NCBI GenBank assembly: GCA_018228645.1
Contig: CP073693.1
Location: 1,324,001 to 1,388,000 of the forward strand
Origin: Clostridiaceae bacterium Marseille-Q4143
GTDB lineage: Bacteria > Bacillota > Clostridia > Lachnospirales > Lachnospiraceae
Reading direction: 5' to 3'
Length of the DNA: 64,000 nt
Numbering within the stretch: the first letter of the stretch is position 1; each line of letters begins with the position of its first letter. The notes under the pieces are model-generated. The model did not search any database. It was not told the origin of the DNA and saw only the letters and a list, made by a program, of their open reading frames with translations. The position numbers and the translations under genes were made by a program. Below are positions 54,233-63,596 of the stretch, piece after piece.

Positions 54233-54685
54233 ATGATAGAAATATATACAGAAAAAGCTAATTCAAAAGACTGGATACTTCAGAATGACCTATACTTTAA
54301 TTTGAATACAGGTAATGAAGAAATGACTCAAAAAGAAATAGATTTAATCTGGCAGGTAGATGAGGCAAAGCTGACACCAGACAAGCACATAGAAACAAAA
54401 TATGGTTTGGGCACAATCCGAAATTTATCATCAGGCTGCAAGACATTACTTAATATTGTGAAGCATCCCGATAAAGTGGTAAATGTTGAGGAATGTGGTC
54501 CGAATGTTCTTAGAATCATTTTTACTATGGATAATATTAAGATTTATATGTCAAGACCAACGCTTTTTGACATTCCGGATGATGCAAAAATCAGATTTAA
54601 TGATTCTGATATAGTTATCGGTGGCAGAGGTTATAATGCATGGTGGAGTAAGGAATATGAAAGGAGAGAAGCAGATGATTTATAA
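54233..54685 (+). CDS. DUF4869-type protein, first gene of a three-gene cassette
   Basis: A 150-residue soluble protein with AAAGGAG before the ATG. The pattern IYTEKANSKDWILQNDLYF, the block LSSGCKTLLNIVKHPD and a CGPNVLRIIF strand fit DUF4869. Function is unknown. Its last 11 bases overlap the start of the P-loop gene, so the two are translationally coupled. Codon use is A+T-rich. Confidence 0.7.
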   Translation: MIEIYTEKANSKDWILQNDLYFNLNTGNEEMTQKEIDLIWQVDEAKLTPDKHIETKYGLGTIRNLSSGCKTLLNIVKHPDKVVNVEECGPNVLRIIFTMDNIKIYMSRPTLFDIPDDAKIRFNDSDIVIGGRGYNAWWSKEYERREADDL

Positions 54686-55076
54686 AAATGTTAGGTTCAA
54701 AGCTGATCCATTTTCATATGATTTGGAATTTGATGACAGAATAACTCTTGTAGGTGGAGACAGTGGCACCGGCAAAACAGTACTTTATGAAATGCTTGAA
54801 GATATAAGATTGACAGATGAATACAAAGCAATCAAGCTATTTAACTACAAATCAGATGATTTTTTAGAAGCAATAAAACAGTGTAGAAATAGTTTTATTG
54901 TAATAGATAATGCAGATTGTCTGATTAATGATGATGTCAGGAGATTCATTAATTTTGAGTTGTCAAATCAGTATATGCTCTTCCTGCGAAATTGTGACGG
55001 ACTTAATGTATCTGATAAGAGCTTTAAGGTGCTGAAGTTTGATAATAACAGGATAACACTAGAAGAGGAGTTGTGA
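54675..55076 (+). CDS. Small P-loop ATPase-like protein
   Basis: A 133-residue protein with Walker A GGDSGTGKT (residues 27-35) and a Walker B-like FIVIDNAD (Asp78). It is far shorter than usual AAA or ABC proteins, containing little beyond the nucleotide-binding core, so it probably works in a complex. The ATG at 54675 has GGAGAG upstream. It overlaps the DUF4869 gene and ends one base before the next gene, making a tight unit. Confidence 0.75.
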   Translation: MIYKNVRFKADPFSYDLEFDDRITLVGGDSGTGKTVLYEMLEDIRLTDEYKAIKLFNYKSDDFLEAIKQCRNSFIVIDNADCLINDDVRRFINFELSNQYMLFLRNCDGLNVSDKSFKVLKFDNNRITLEEEL

Positions 55077-55077
55077 T

Positions 55078-55761
55078 ATGAGATATTTATGGACAGAGGA
55101 TACCGGTGCAGGACTTCACTTCTGGAAATTAATTAATCAGCTTTTTTTTGACAATGAACTTGTAGTTGAGAGTAAATGGAGCAATCAGGGTTTACTGGAT
55201 GCATTAATAGACTTGGAGACTGAAGATGGAGATAAATACTTCGTTGCGTTTGATTATGTGGTTGATAATCAGGACATTCGCAACAAGTATCGTATGTTGA
55301 AATCAATAACAGATAAGTCGGAAGGAAAGATTGTAATTCTGGATATGATTTGTTTTGAGTACCTGATTCTTGCATTTGATAAGCTGGTAGAATGGACAGG
55401 CACTGGAAAAAACGATAAAATAAAAATCCGCGATAAAGTTTTGGCGGCAGTTGAGAATCACAGAATAGATTTATCAAGGATTGATGATAAGAAAACATTA
55501 CAATACATAGCTGGATTTAAGAGATATTCTACAGAACGTGTGATGAAGTCATTGGTTGGTGAATTTACACAAAATGAAAAGTGGTCTGTTAAAGGTGCTC
55601 TTATGGGTGAATGCTGGTATAAAGATTGTTGTGTGTCAGAACATACGGATAATCTTAGGTGTGGTAAGCCTGAGGTTGAATGTGGGGATGAAAAGATGAG
55701 GATGCTGATACGGTCAGAGGAAGTACAAAGGCTAATGAGAGATATTACTTTGAAAGAATAG
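55078..55761 (+). CDS. TOPRIM-like candidate effector of the three-gene cassette
   Basis: A 227-residue protein one base behind the P-loop gene. Its start, RYLWTEDTGAGLHFWKLINQ (Glu7-Asp8), followed by a strand with acidic residues (KYFVAFDYVVDNQDIRNKY), recalls the Glu and DxD sites of TOPRIM or DUF4435-type nucleases paired with ATPases in PARIS-like and OLD-like systems. A second part (residues 130-220) has a Cys/His-containing loop (GECWYKDCCVSEH) that might bind metal. The TOPRIM reading is inference; no family is recognised. Confidence 0.6.
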   Translation: MRYLWTEDTGAGLHFWKLINQLFFDNELVVESKWSNQGLLDALIDLETEDGDKYFVAFDYVVDNQDIRNKYRMLKSITDKSEGKIVILDMICFEYLILAFDKLVEWTGTGKNDKIKIRDKVLAAVENHRIDLSRIDDKKTLQYIAGFKRYSTERVMKSLVGEFTQNEKWSVKGALMGECWYKDCCVSEHTDNLRCGKPEVECGDEKMRMLIRSEEVQRLMRDITLKE

Positions 55762-55847
55762 TTTAATAAGACTACATTTCTCATAATGCATAATAAATGA
55801 TATATTAATAAGACAAATTTTCATCTGAAGAGCAAAGGGGAATGTGA

Positions 55848-55901
55848 ATGCAGAAAACAGTTGATGTTTTGAATAGAGAACAATTTATTGATTCGGTGTA
55901 A
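55848..55901 (+). pseudogene. 17-codon stub resembling a KAP-type NTPase
   Basis: After an AAGGGG site, an ATG starts MQKTVDVLNREQFIDSV and then stops. The words resemble the N terminus of KAP-family P-loop NTPases of Lachnospiraceae, whose Walker A would follow at once. It looks like the surviving first codons of such a gene whose body was replaced by the STAND gene at 55944. Short, so tentative. Confidence 0.4.
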
Positions 55902-55943
55902 AGTAGGAAGAAGATACAAGAATTGGGAGAAGGTGAATAGTAA

Positions 55944-58900
55944 ATGGATTTGGCAGCAGCAATCGGGATGATTAGTTCTTTAGTTACTTTAGAAGAGGCA
56001 GGAAGAAGTTGGGTGTTAATTATAAAAGACAAATTAAAGAGAAAGAAGATTGACATTAATAACTGGGATTCAGATGATCCTTTAGTTCAGGCTTGCCTCG
56101 ATAGATTTAAAACTGATATGGGAGATAAATATAAGGATCATATTTTTTCAGAGGAAGAAATCCTAGAAATTATCCGAGGCTTTTTTGAACAGAATAGAGA
56201 GTTGCGTATAGGGAATGAGGAAAAGAGGCAAATGACTCAGATTATTGGGGATATTTTATACGCATATAATGAGTATACGAAGTCTCTTATGACGAGCGGC
56301 GAAAGAACACTACATAATACGCTATCATCGGATTTCTACAAGATAATGGATAAGCTGGGGGTGCTAGAAGAACAACCTCGTAAGGAAAATATTAAGAAGT
56401 TTTTGCGTGCAATTGAAATAAGTAAAGAAATTGAACTTGAAAATATTGAAGAGCTTATTAATGGTGAATATGAAATCGACAGGTCAGAAATAATAGAAAA
56501 GATACAGGCAGGACGAGAAAAATTAGTATCGATACAGGGAAATGCAGGTTCAGGTAAATCAGTTATATGCAAAAAACTATTAAAGGGAAAAGAATATGTA
56601 TTAGTAACAAGAGCAGAGAATTTATCCACCGGAAAGAAAGTAAATGATTTGTGGGATTGCGATATAGAGGATGCAATCCTGTGGTTAGAAAATAAACCAT
56701 TATATGTTTTTATTGATGCTATAGAATTTATTGCTGATTGTGGTGATAATGCATTTTCATTATTACAGGAGATATATAGGCTTGCAGATAAATACAACAA
56801 TGTATATGTTATCACTTCGTGTAGAACCACTGATGGTTCTGCGTTTATGAAGATAAATACAAAATATAGAATCAAAACATATGAGATACAGAATTTGACG
56901 AAAGAAGAGATTGATAAGGTTGCACAAAAATATCCAATTATTTTGTCCTTGAATCAGAATAAAACATATTCCGATTTATTATGCGTGCCATTTTATCTCA
57001 ATTTAATTATATCGGGAGGGTTTGTAGAAGAAAATATTAACGATGAGAATAATTTTAGAAATCTTATATGGGATAGAATTGTTTGCTTAAAAGATAAATG
57101 TAGAAAATACGGTGTTTCACAAAGCGATATTAGAGAAACTGTTGAACGTATTGTTTTTGAACGTGCTAGTAGTTTTGTTGTTGGTGTTGATCGTGATATT
57201 GTAGATAGCAATATTCTAGAGGCACTGAAATCGGAAGGAATTATTGTTGAGAGCAAGAATAAGATACGCTTGAAATATGATATTTTTGAAGATATTTGTT
57301 TTGAAAGATATATAGATAAGGCGTTCGATGCATGTCGCGGATTATATAATAATTTTTTTGCTAAAATAGAGAAAATCGGACGTTGCATATATAGGAGATA
57401 TCAGATTTGGATATCTAATAAGTTATTTGTACAGGAGGCTCGCGAGAAATTTGTATATACACTATTAACCGATAATAGTATTGAAGCAAATTGGAAAAAA
57501 CAAACGGAGATTGGGATAGTTAAATCAAAATATTGTGGATTGTTTTTTGAGGAATTTCGGGAGTTGCTCGATGTAAAAGTGATTGCAGATTTGATAGATA
57601 TAACAAACTTATATGCATTTGAGGCGAAAATAAATCAGTCACCAGCATTAATAATGAATGTAACACCGATTGGAGCTGCACGTGAATATTTAATTGGGAT
57701 AGTTTTTGAGGAACGAATAAGTTTAGAGGATAATAAATCTTCTATTATTAAGCTGTGTGATGATTATTCAAATTGTTCTTATAAAACTACGGAGACTGAA
57801 GAAAAAGCATGTAAAATAATAATTGGATATATTGACAAGTTAATAGAAAAGAGTAAAGAGGAAAAATCATATTATCAACATGATGAAGAGATTGTACAGC
57901 TTTTCCTTATAGTTGCAAAAATGGCAAAAGCATCTAAGCCATGGCTAAGAGAATTTGTTGAAAATATGATAGCAGAATATTGCTCTGGAACTAGTAGAAG
58001 GGATAGTATTGCTGAAGAGATTCTGGAGGCAGTTGTGAAAAAATGTCCTATTTCTTTTGCTATGGAATTGCCAGAATTAGCGTGTAGAACAGCGGAAGCA
58101 TTATGGGAACAAAGAGTGTCAAGAAAGCATTTTGCGTATAATGGATATGACCACAATAATGTAAGAGAGTATGGTCTATCTAACAATGCAGATCACTTCG
58201 ATAATAATGAAAATGGCGTATATAATAACACTTTTTTCTGGTATGTTATGAGATGTAACTTCATAAAAGGACTTGAGTGGGCAATATCATTTGTTAATAA
58301 TGCAGTACAGACGTTTGCAGAGAATAAGCCAGATGAGATAACAAATATAGAAATTTATTTTCCAAAAGAAAACAAGAAAAAAGTTTATTGGGGTAATGGA
58401 TGGTTGTGGATGGCAGATATTATGGAACATAACCTTCCGGTGGTATTGACGGACATTATTTTTGTAATAAAGAAGACAGTTATTAATACTATGAGAAATT
58501 CTTCTGATAGTGCATATATTAAGGGTTTGGCAAAATATGTTAAGAAAATTATATATGAAAAGGCAAATAACATATTGCTTTTGTCTATTATTGAGGCTAT
58601 TGGGATGAATTATCAAAAAGAAATGCCGGGATATGCAATAGAATTAGCATCGAGCATGGAATTAATATATTATGATATTCATCGTAGTGGCGAATTTATG
58701 TCTAATCCGACAAAGGAACTGTTGGAAAAACAGATAATGCTATCGATGGGAGTTCCCCAAATAACCAGACGATATGAGAAAGATGAGAAGTGTGCATGTA
58801 ATTTACAACAATATTTTGCTAATTCATATCTTTATGGAGATGATGGAATAAAAAATAGATGTCATGTTATTTTAGATTATTTATATTCTATTTACGATGA

Positions 58901-60617
58901 AAAAACTCATCCTAATGAGAATTTGCAGATTCAAAAAATGGATTTTCGCAATGCTGCTGTGACAAAAATAGATGGAAATACGATAATGATTGAACCGCAG
59001 ATCAAGGGAGAAGCACAAAAGATCGTAAAAGACAATGAAGATGCAAATGAACCTATATTGAATATGAATGAAACATTAAATTGTCTGATAAATGATATTA
59101 ATGAAAAAAAAGCGGATGCTGGTCAAATTGTTTCAGTAATTAATACTCTTTGTGAAAAGATGAAAGGTGATTATCGTATTGAAATGCAGTTTGAATCAGT
59201 ACTTGTCACATTGATTGCTTCAGCTTTGATAATGCCAGATGTTACGGATGAACAGCGAAACAAACTGGTTGAGGAATGGATTAAGCGTATAAAGAAAATA
59301 TTTTTAAATCAATCCTATGTAGCTGAAGTTAATATGGTAATTGCGTTGTGGGAACAATTGAATCAAGATATAAATAACGATCTTAAACAGCAGATCTTGT
59401 TAATGATATTAGAAAGTATAATTAATGACGATAATTCTGGATTAATTAGCCAGATGGCAGAATTATCAAAGTATTTTTTGGCTCAAAATAAGAGGTATGC
59501 AAGTTGTATTTTTAATACAATTATTATGCTTGCCGAAGATGAGATGAATCATCAGAAATTTAATGTTGCATTTATAAAAGAAAATCGCAATGATACTGAG
59601 TATGAATTCATTCCTAATATGGTTCCCAAATTACATGGAGTGGATCATTGGATTCGAGATAATAAAGGAAATGAATATCAAAATAAGAAATCTCAGATAA
59701 TTCAAGATTATTTGTATGATGCTAAGAGTGTAGATTTTACCGAGTTTGATATCAGTAATTACGATATAGACATTCTCTGTAACATTGCATGTTGTGGATT
59801 GGATACAGAAGATGAGAAATTTGTCATAGTAATTAATTCGATTGTGCAATGTATGATTCAAATATGGCATAAAAACTGTAAAAAAATGCGAGCACATGAA
59901 ATAATTGACACATTTCAAGAATATAAAGTATCTTCCTATTTTCAAAGAGAATTGGATATAATAGGACGAAACCCAGAAGCCGTTTATAATATTTTGTTTA
60001 AAGAAACTGATTTTTCAATATTTACTAGAGATACAGTGGATTTTTATGAAGATGCTCTTAGTGGCTTTTTGTCAGCATATGTTGATGGATTTCGGGAGAA
60101 TGGGAAGAGAGATGACATTGAGAAGAAGATTCGAATTCTAGAAACTTATGTAAATAACATTCCAGAGGACTATGTAAGAAATATTCTTGAAAAGAGACTG
60201 TTCCTTTGTAAAGGAAGATATAGTAGATGGGATGTAAATAAAGTTAAGGCAGAATATAGTTATAAAGATAAGTGCTTTTTGAATGCCCAAATTGAAAAGT
60301 ATGGCTCCAATCATTTAGTGGATGTTTTATACACAATATATTTGCTTAATATTAATGAGCTATTACCAGAAATTTTGGTATCTATTAGTTCATGTTTTAC
60401 AAAAGCTATTAGAGATGACAAAGAACAGTTTGCAAAAGAGATAAAAGATTCACAAGTGATAGTTGATATGATCATCTTGAAATCCTTTATATTCCATAGC
60501 GATGAAATAAAAAAATATGAGAAGTTGATTAATGCGTATGAGGACATACTATTAGCATTGACAGAAATAAAAAATGAGAAGGCGGCTGTACTATTAGATG
60601 AATTTCGAATTCATTGA
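55944..60617 (+). CDS. Giant STAND-type (NACHT/Avs-like) NTPase, candidate defence protein
   Basis: A 1557-residue protein. Residues 1-170 form a helical N-terminal part of unknown type (effector or adaptor). The NTPase core has Walker A GNAGSGKS (199-206), Walker B YVFIDAIEF (Asp258, Glu261) and a sensor-like VITSCRTTDGS, followed by a winged-helix-like segment (KSEGIIVESKNKIRLKYDIF), the order of STAND ATPases. The remaining 1000 residues are helical repeat-like and would be the sensor. STAND NTPases of this plan (Avs and relatives) detect phage proteins and then trigger an effector. No nuclease or protease motif is obvious in the N-terminal part. GGAGAAGG precedes the start and the gene is very A+T-rich. 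Confidence 0.75.
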   Translation: MDLAAAIGMISSLVTLEEAGRSWVLIIKDKLKRKKIDINNWDSDDPLVQACLDRFKTDMGDKYKDHIFSEEEILEIIRGFFEQNRELRIGNEEKRQMTQIIGDILYAYNEYTKSLMTSGERTLHNTLSSDFYKIMDKLGVLEEQPRKENIKKFLRAIEISKEIELENIEELINGEYEIDRSEIIEKIQAGREKLVSIQGNAGSGKSVICKKLLKGKEYVLVTRAENLSTGKKVNDLWDCDIEDAILWLENKPLYVFIDAIEFIADCGDNAFSLLQEIYRLADKYNNVYVITSCRTTDGSAFMKINTKYRIKTYEIQNLTKEEIDKVAQKYPIILSLNQNKTYSDLLCVPFYLNLIISGGFVEENINDENNFRNLIWDRIVCLKDKCRKYGVSQSDIRETVERIVFERASSFVVGVDRDIVDSNILEALKSEGIIVESKNKIRLKYDIFEDICFERYIDKAFDACRGLYNNFFAKIEKIGRCIYRRYQIWISNKLFVQEAREKFVYTLLTDNSIEANWKKQTEIGIVKSKYCGLFFEEFRELLDVKVIADLIDITNLYAFEAKINQSPALIMNVTPIGAAREYLIGIVFEERISLEDNKSSIIKLCDDYSNCSYKTTETEEKACKIIIGYIDKLIEKSKEEKSYYQHDEEIVQLFLIVAKMAKASKPWLREFVENMIAEYCSGTSRRDSIAEEILEAVVKKCPISFAMELPELACRTAEALWEQRVSRKHFAYNGYDHNNVREYGLSNNADHFDNNENGVYNNTFFWYVMRCNFIKGLEWAISFVNNAVQTFAENKPDEITNIEIYFPKENKKKVYWGNGWLWMADIMEHNLPVVLTDIIFVIKKTVINTMRNSSDSAYIKGLAKYVKKIIYEKANNILLLSIIEAIGMNYQKEMPGYAIELASSMELIYYDIHRSGEFMSNPTKELLEKQIMLSMGVPQITRRYEKDEKCACNLQQYFANSYLYGDDGIKNRCHVILDYLYSIYDEKTHPNENLQIQKMDFRNAAVTKIDGNTIMIEPQIKGEAQKIVKDNEDANEPILNMNETLNCLINDINEKKADAGQIVSVINTLCEKMKGDYRIEMQFESVLVTLIASALIMPDVTDEQRNKLVEEWIKRIKKIFLNQSYVAEVNMVIALWEQLNQDINNDLKQQILLMILESIINDDNSGLISQMAELSKYFLAQNKRYASCIFNTIIMLAEDEMNHQKFNVAFIKENRNDTEYEFIPNMVPKLHGVDHWIRDNKGNEYQNKKSQIIQDYLYDAKSVDFTEFDISNYDIDILCNIACCGLDTEDEKFVIVINSIVQCMIQIWHKNCKKMRAHEIIDTFQEYKVSSYFQRELDIIGRNPEAVYNILFKETDFSIFTRDTVDFYEDALSGFLSAYVDGFRENGKRDDIEKKIRILETYVNNIPEDYVRNILEKRLFLCKGRYSRWDVNKVKAEYSYKDKCFLNAQIEKYGSNHLVDVLYTIYLLNINELLPEILVSISSCFTKAIRDDKEQFAKEIKDSQVIVDMIILKSFIFHSDEIKKYEKLINAYEDILLALTEIKNEKAAVLLDEFRIH

Positions 60618-60735
60618 TTTGAATGTAAATGGTGGGAGATTGAATATGGATGCTAAAAGAAATTGGATAGAGCTATAATTGTTGGATGATTTGGAAGAAT
60701 TTAGCGATGATTTATAAGAGGCAGTGAAATATGTA

Positions 60736-60830
60736 GTTGAGGAATGGGGGTAAATCTTAGTCTCACCAGTTTCAAAAAATTTCTTGAGACTCGACTGATG
60801 AAACTAACCCCAATAGAATGCTTCCTCAAC
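60736..60830. repeat. Three-step nested inverted repeat
   Basis: GTTGAGGAA (60736-60744) pairs with TTCCTCAAC (60822-60830). Inside it TGGGG and T pair with ACCCCA near 60807, and GTCTCA (60760-60765) pairs with TGAGAC (60785-60790). The whole 95-base stretch can fold into one interrupted hairpin in the gap between the STAND gene and the opposite-strand gene. Confidence 0.5.
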
Positions 60831-60839
60831 TTGGAAAAA

Positions 60840-61106
60840 TTAATTAAATTCATTCATAGCATCCACATATTCCTGTAATCCATTAGGTTTACAAGCCAAT
60901 TCAGCATACAGCAGAGGACTCTCCTGTGCCAGCCGGTATAGATACACAATATCATAAGGTGTATCAAGCAAGACAGATGAATTGCATTTTTCACAACTGA
61001 TAGTAAGAAGCGTGCCGGAATATGTATCATTGATAGCATTAATGATAACGGAATTAGTATCAGGTTCGTACATACCAAACAGGTAACATGGGTTATTTTG
61101 TTTCAT
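60840..61106 (-). CDS. Small hypothetical accessory protein
   Basis: An 88-residue protein with AAGGAG before the ATG at 61106. It has a CEKC pair (TISCEKCNSS), no membrane segment and no recognised family. The start overlaps the end of an upstream remnant by 14 bases, showing that it once formed a coupled pair. It lies between the STAND gene and the IS66 element. Confidence 0.65.
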   Translation of the reverse strand: MKQNNPCYLFGMYEPDTNSVIINAINDTYSGTLLTISCEKCNSSVLLDTPYDIVYLYRLAQESPLLYAELACKPNGLQEYVDAMNEFN

Positions 61107-61212
61107 GATGTTCTCCTTCCCACAGATACTTAGCACCATCAAGCAGGTCAATGATGGCTGTAAGCATATTGTTATAATCGGTCTGTAGTTCTTTGATTTC
61201 ATCAGTAAGTCC
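61093..61212 (-). pseudogene. 3' remnant of a small helical-protein gene
   Basis: The minus strand has an open frame DEIKELQTDYNNMLTAIIDL and on to EHHETK with no start codon and a stop just upstream. It was probably coupled to the following gene and lost its 5' part, perhaps when the IS66 element arrived. Confidence 0.4.
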
Positions 61213-61297
61213 TCAAACATGAGTACCAAATAAGCAAAAATCCCCGAGTTTCCGAGGATTGCGCTGATTTTATAAAAATAGATTGTACCTTGAGAAG

Positions 61298-62956
61298 TTA
61301 AGATTTTTTATATTTACTGGGACATGTTTTCTGCACTCTGGGTGACCAGGGAAGAAGATCGTCAAGGAAGCCGAGATTACTTTCATCCATATGCTGTGGA
61401 ATCTCAGTGAGAAGCAGATTAAAATACTCAAAGGTATTCAGTCCATTTGCTTTGGCTGTTTCAACCAGGCTGTACAGGACAGCACTGGATTTTGCCCCAT
61501 TGGAAGATTCAATCAAAACAAAATTTTTCCTACCAAGAGTAAATGGACGGATTGCCTGCTCGGCGTAATTATTGTCCATAGGAATGTTGCCATCGGAAAG
61601 GAAAACACGCAAATGTTTTTCCTGATTGATACTGTATGCAAGAGCTTTACCGATGGAACCGTTTGGGGTTACCTGGGCATATTTCTGTTTTATCCATGCG
61701 AAATAAGCATCAACTTTCTCAGAGAGAACAAGCTGACGCTGCTTCTTGCGATCAGATACAGGCAGATCATCAAAAGTATTATCTATACGCAACATTTCGG
61801 TGATCATGTCATAAGCCTCCTGGGCGATGGACCCTTTGGCAGCTGTGAGACCGACAGATTTTATAAAGTCTGCAAAAGGTCTTCTGGTATGGATCCAGCA
61901 GCCGGCAACTTTGAGATCTTCCCGTTCTTTTTCAAGTTTGTGGTAGACCTGATATCCATCGGTCACTACAGTCCCGGAGAAAGTTTTCAGAAACTCCCGA
62001 GGATGATCTGAACGGCGGGAATCCTGCCAATCGTAGAGAACGATAGGATGAGTACCTCTGAAAGGACGATTCCGATAGACCCACATATAAGTCTTTTTGC
62101 CGTTTTTGATTTTGGCATTGTCAATACGCATGACCTTTACAGGAGTCTCGTCGGCATGGATGACTTTACTGTCATAGATTAGTTCATGCATACGATCATA
62201 AATTAGAGAAAGATATATATCAGTACTTCTGATCACCCAGTTTGCCATAGTATTAGTTGCAAGATTGATGCCGTTCATCTTATAGGTTTTTGCCTGCCGT
62301 TCCAATGGCAGGGCATTGGTGTATTTGCCATTTATGATGGAGGCGACCAATGCCGGAGTAGCGATACTGTTCCGGAAAAGATCTCTGGGTCTTGGAGCCT
62401 TCAGAATGGTTCCGTCATTACTTTTTGAAGCATATACATGGACATGATGTTCATCAACGATGAATGTTTCCGGAATGATATGGAGACGTTTATAGACTTC
62501 CATCGGGAGCTCTTTGTAACCGTTTGGAAATTTGGCAGCCAGCTCTTCATCGGAGAGCCTGTGTTCGATAATACGGGCAGGAATCCCATCAAGATCTGCT
62601 TCCCGTTTTCCTTTCGCCTTGGAACGACGATAGGAAGAGATGACGATTTCTTCGATCTCCGGTTCTTTCGCAGAATTCTGGTTTAAGTATTCTGCCTCAT
62701 TGAAAGAATCAAAAAGAGAAATCTGACCATCGATTTCAGAAAGATTTGCTTCTGATTTGCGGCCGAAATGGCGTTGGTTCATAATGCGGATCTGTTCTGT
62801 GAGAAGTTCGATCTGACGATTCGTATCAGAAAGCTGTGCATTGGCATGATCCAGTTGTGACTGCAGTGAATGAAGCTGATCCTGTAAGGAAGAAACAATA
62901 ATAATGAGAGCTTCTTTGCCAAGGTTATGTAATTGTTCATCTGATAACTGAATCAT
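61298..62956 (-). CDS. tnpC: IS66 transposase TnpC
   Basis: A 552-residue DDE transposase. An N-terminal coiled coil (LQDQLHSLQSQLDHANAQLS) is followed by the HFGRKSE motif, then the catalytic core: VIHADETPVKV (first Asp), GTVVTDGYQVYHKL (second Asp) and the NNYAEQAIRPFTLGRKNF block with the catalytic Glu. The C-terminal domain ends in a typical basic tail. GGAGG precedes the ATG. Length is normal for the family. Confidence 0.95.
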   Translation of the reverse strand: MIQLSDEQLHNLGKEALIIIVSSLQDQLHSLQSQLDHANAQLSDTNRQIELLTEQIRIMNQRHFGRKSEANLSEIDGQISLFDSFNEAEYLNQNSAKEPEIEEIVISSYRRSKAKGKREADLDGIPARIIEHRLSDEELAAKFPNGYKELPMEVYKRLHIIPETFIVDEHHVHVYASKSNDGTILKAPRPRDLFRNSIATPALVASIINGKYTNALPLERQAKTYKMNGINLATNTMANWVIRSTDIYLSLIYDRMHELIYDSKVIHADETPVKVMRIDNAKIKNGKKTYMWVYRNRPFRGTHPIVLYDWQDSRRSDHPREFLKTFSGTVVTDGYQVYHKLEKEREDLKVAGCWIHTRRPFADFIKSVGLTAAKGSIAQEAYDMITEMLRIDNTFDDLPVSDRKKQRQLVLSEKVDAYFAWIKQKYAQVTPNGSIGKALAYSINQEKHLRVFLSDGNIPMDNNYAEQAIRPFTLGRKNFVLIESSNGAKSSAVLYSLVETAKANGLNTFEYFNLLLTEIPQHMDESNLGFLDDLLPWSPRVQKTCPSKYKKS

Positions 62957-63236
62957 GATCCATGCCTCCTAACTGGAACCATTATACCAGAATCCGGGAA
63001 AAAAGAACAATTCAGCAAAAACAGAAACAGGTAAAAATGACCATAGATGAAAAGCTGAGAGATTGGATTCCCAAGGAGAAAAAAGAAAGATGAAAATAGA
63101 AAAAGGAAGTGCTGTGCAGAGCTTTGGAGACCTTGTAAACATAGTTAGAAGGTCTCTGGAAGCTGTGCATAGTCCAAAGAGAATTGTCCTGAAAACAGGA
63201 AAAAAGTTCTCTGTATTGCACAAAGAAAAATAGCGT

Positions 63237-63596
63237 TTAACTGGAACTTTGTGGTGTGACATCATGAATAACAGGTTCGATTGCAAAGCCCTGCATGAGC
63301 CAGTGAAACTGTTCTGCAGACATGGATTTGAGATCATCAGATGACCGTGGCCATGTGAAATGTCCGGATTCCACACGTTTGTAAAGAAGCAGGAAGCCAT
63401 CGCCTTCCCACAGGAGGCCTTTGATCTTCGAGGCAGACCTTCCGCAGAAAAGGAACAGTGTGTTAGGGACAAACAGGTTCATATGATATCTACGTTCGAT
63501 GATGGCAGCAAGTGAATCAATGCCATATCGGAGATCTGTGTAGCCACAGACAATGTAGGTACCAGCAAAATAGGCAGGGTCAGCATCTTTAAGCAT
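63237..63596 (-). CDS. tnpB: IS66 protein TnpB
   Basis: A 119-residue accessory protein of IS66 with the usual start (CGYTDLRYGIDSLAAII), LFLFCGRSASKIKGLLWEGD and the YKRVESGHFTWP block. It is needed for transposition in the family though its action is unclear. The ATG at 63596 overlaps tnpA by eight bases. Confidence 0.95.
   Translation of the reverse strand: MLKDADPAYFAGTYIVCGYTDLRYGIDSLAAIIERRYHMNLFVPNTLFLFCGRSASKIKGLLWEGDGFLLLYKRVESGHFTWPRSSDDLKSMSAEQFHWLMQGFAIEPVIHDVTPQSSS

Noticed and set aside
61391..62011. 206-residue plus-strand frame inside tnpC
   Set aside because: Antisense to a complete IS66 transposase.
62957..63236. Extra gene between tnpB and tnpC
   Set aside because: Frames here are short or shifted from TnpB, lack start signals and match nothing in IS66 elements I know.
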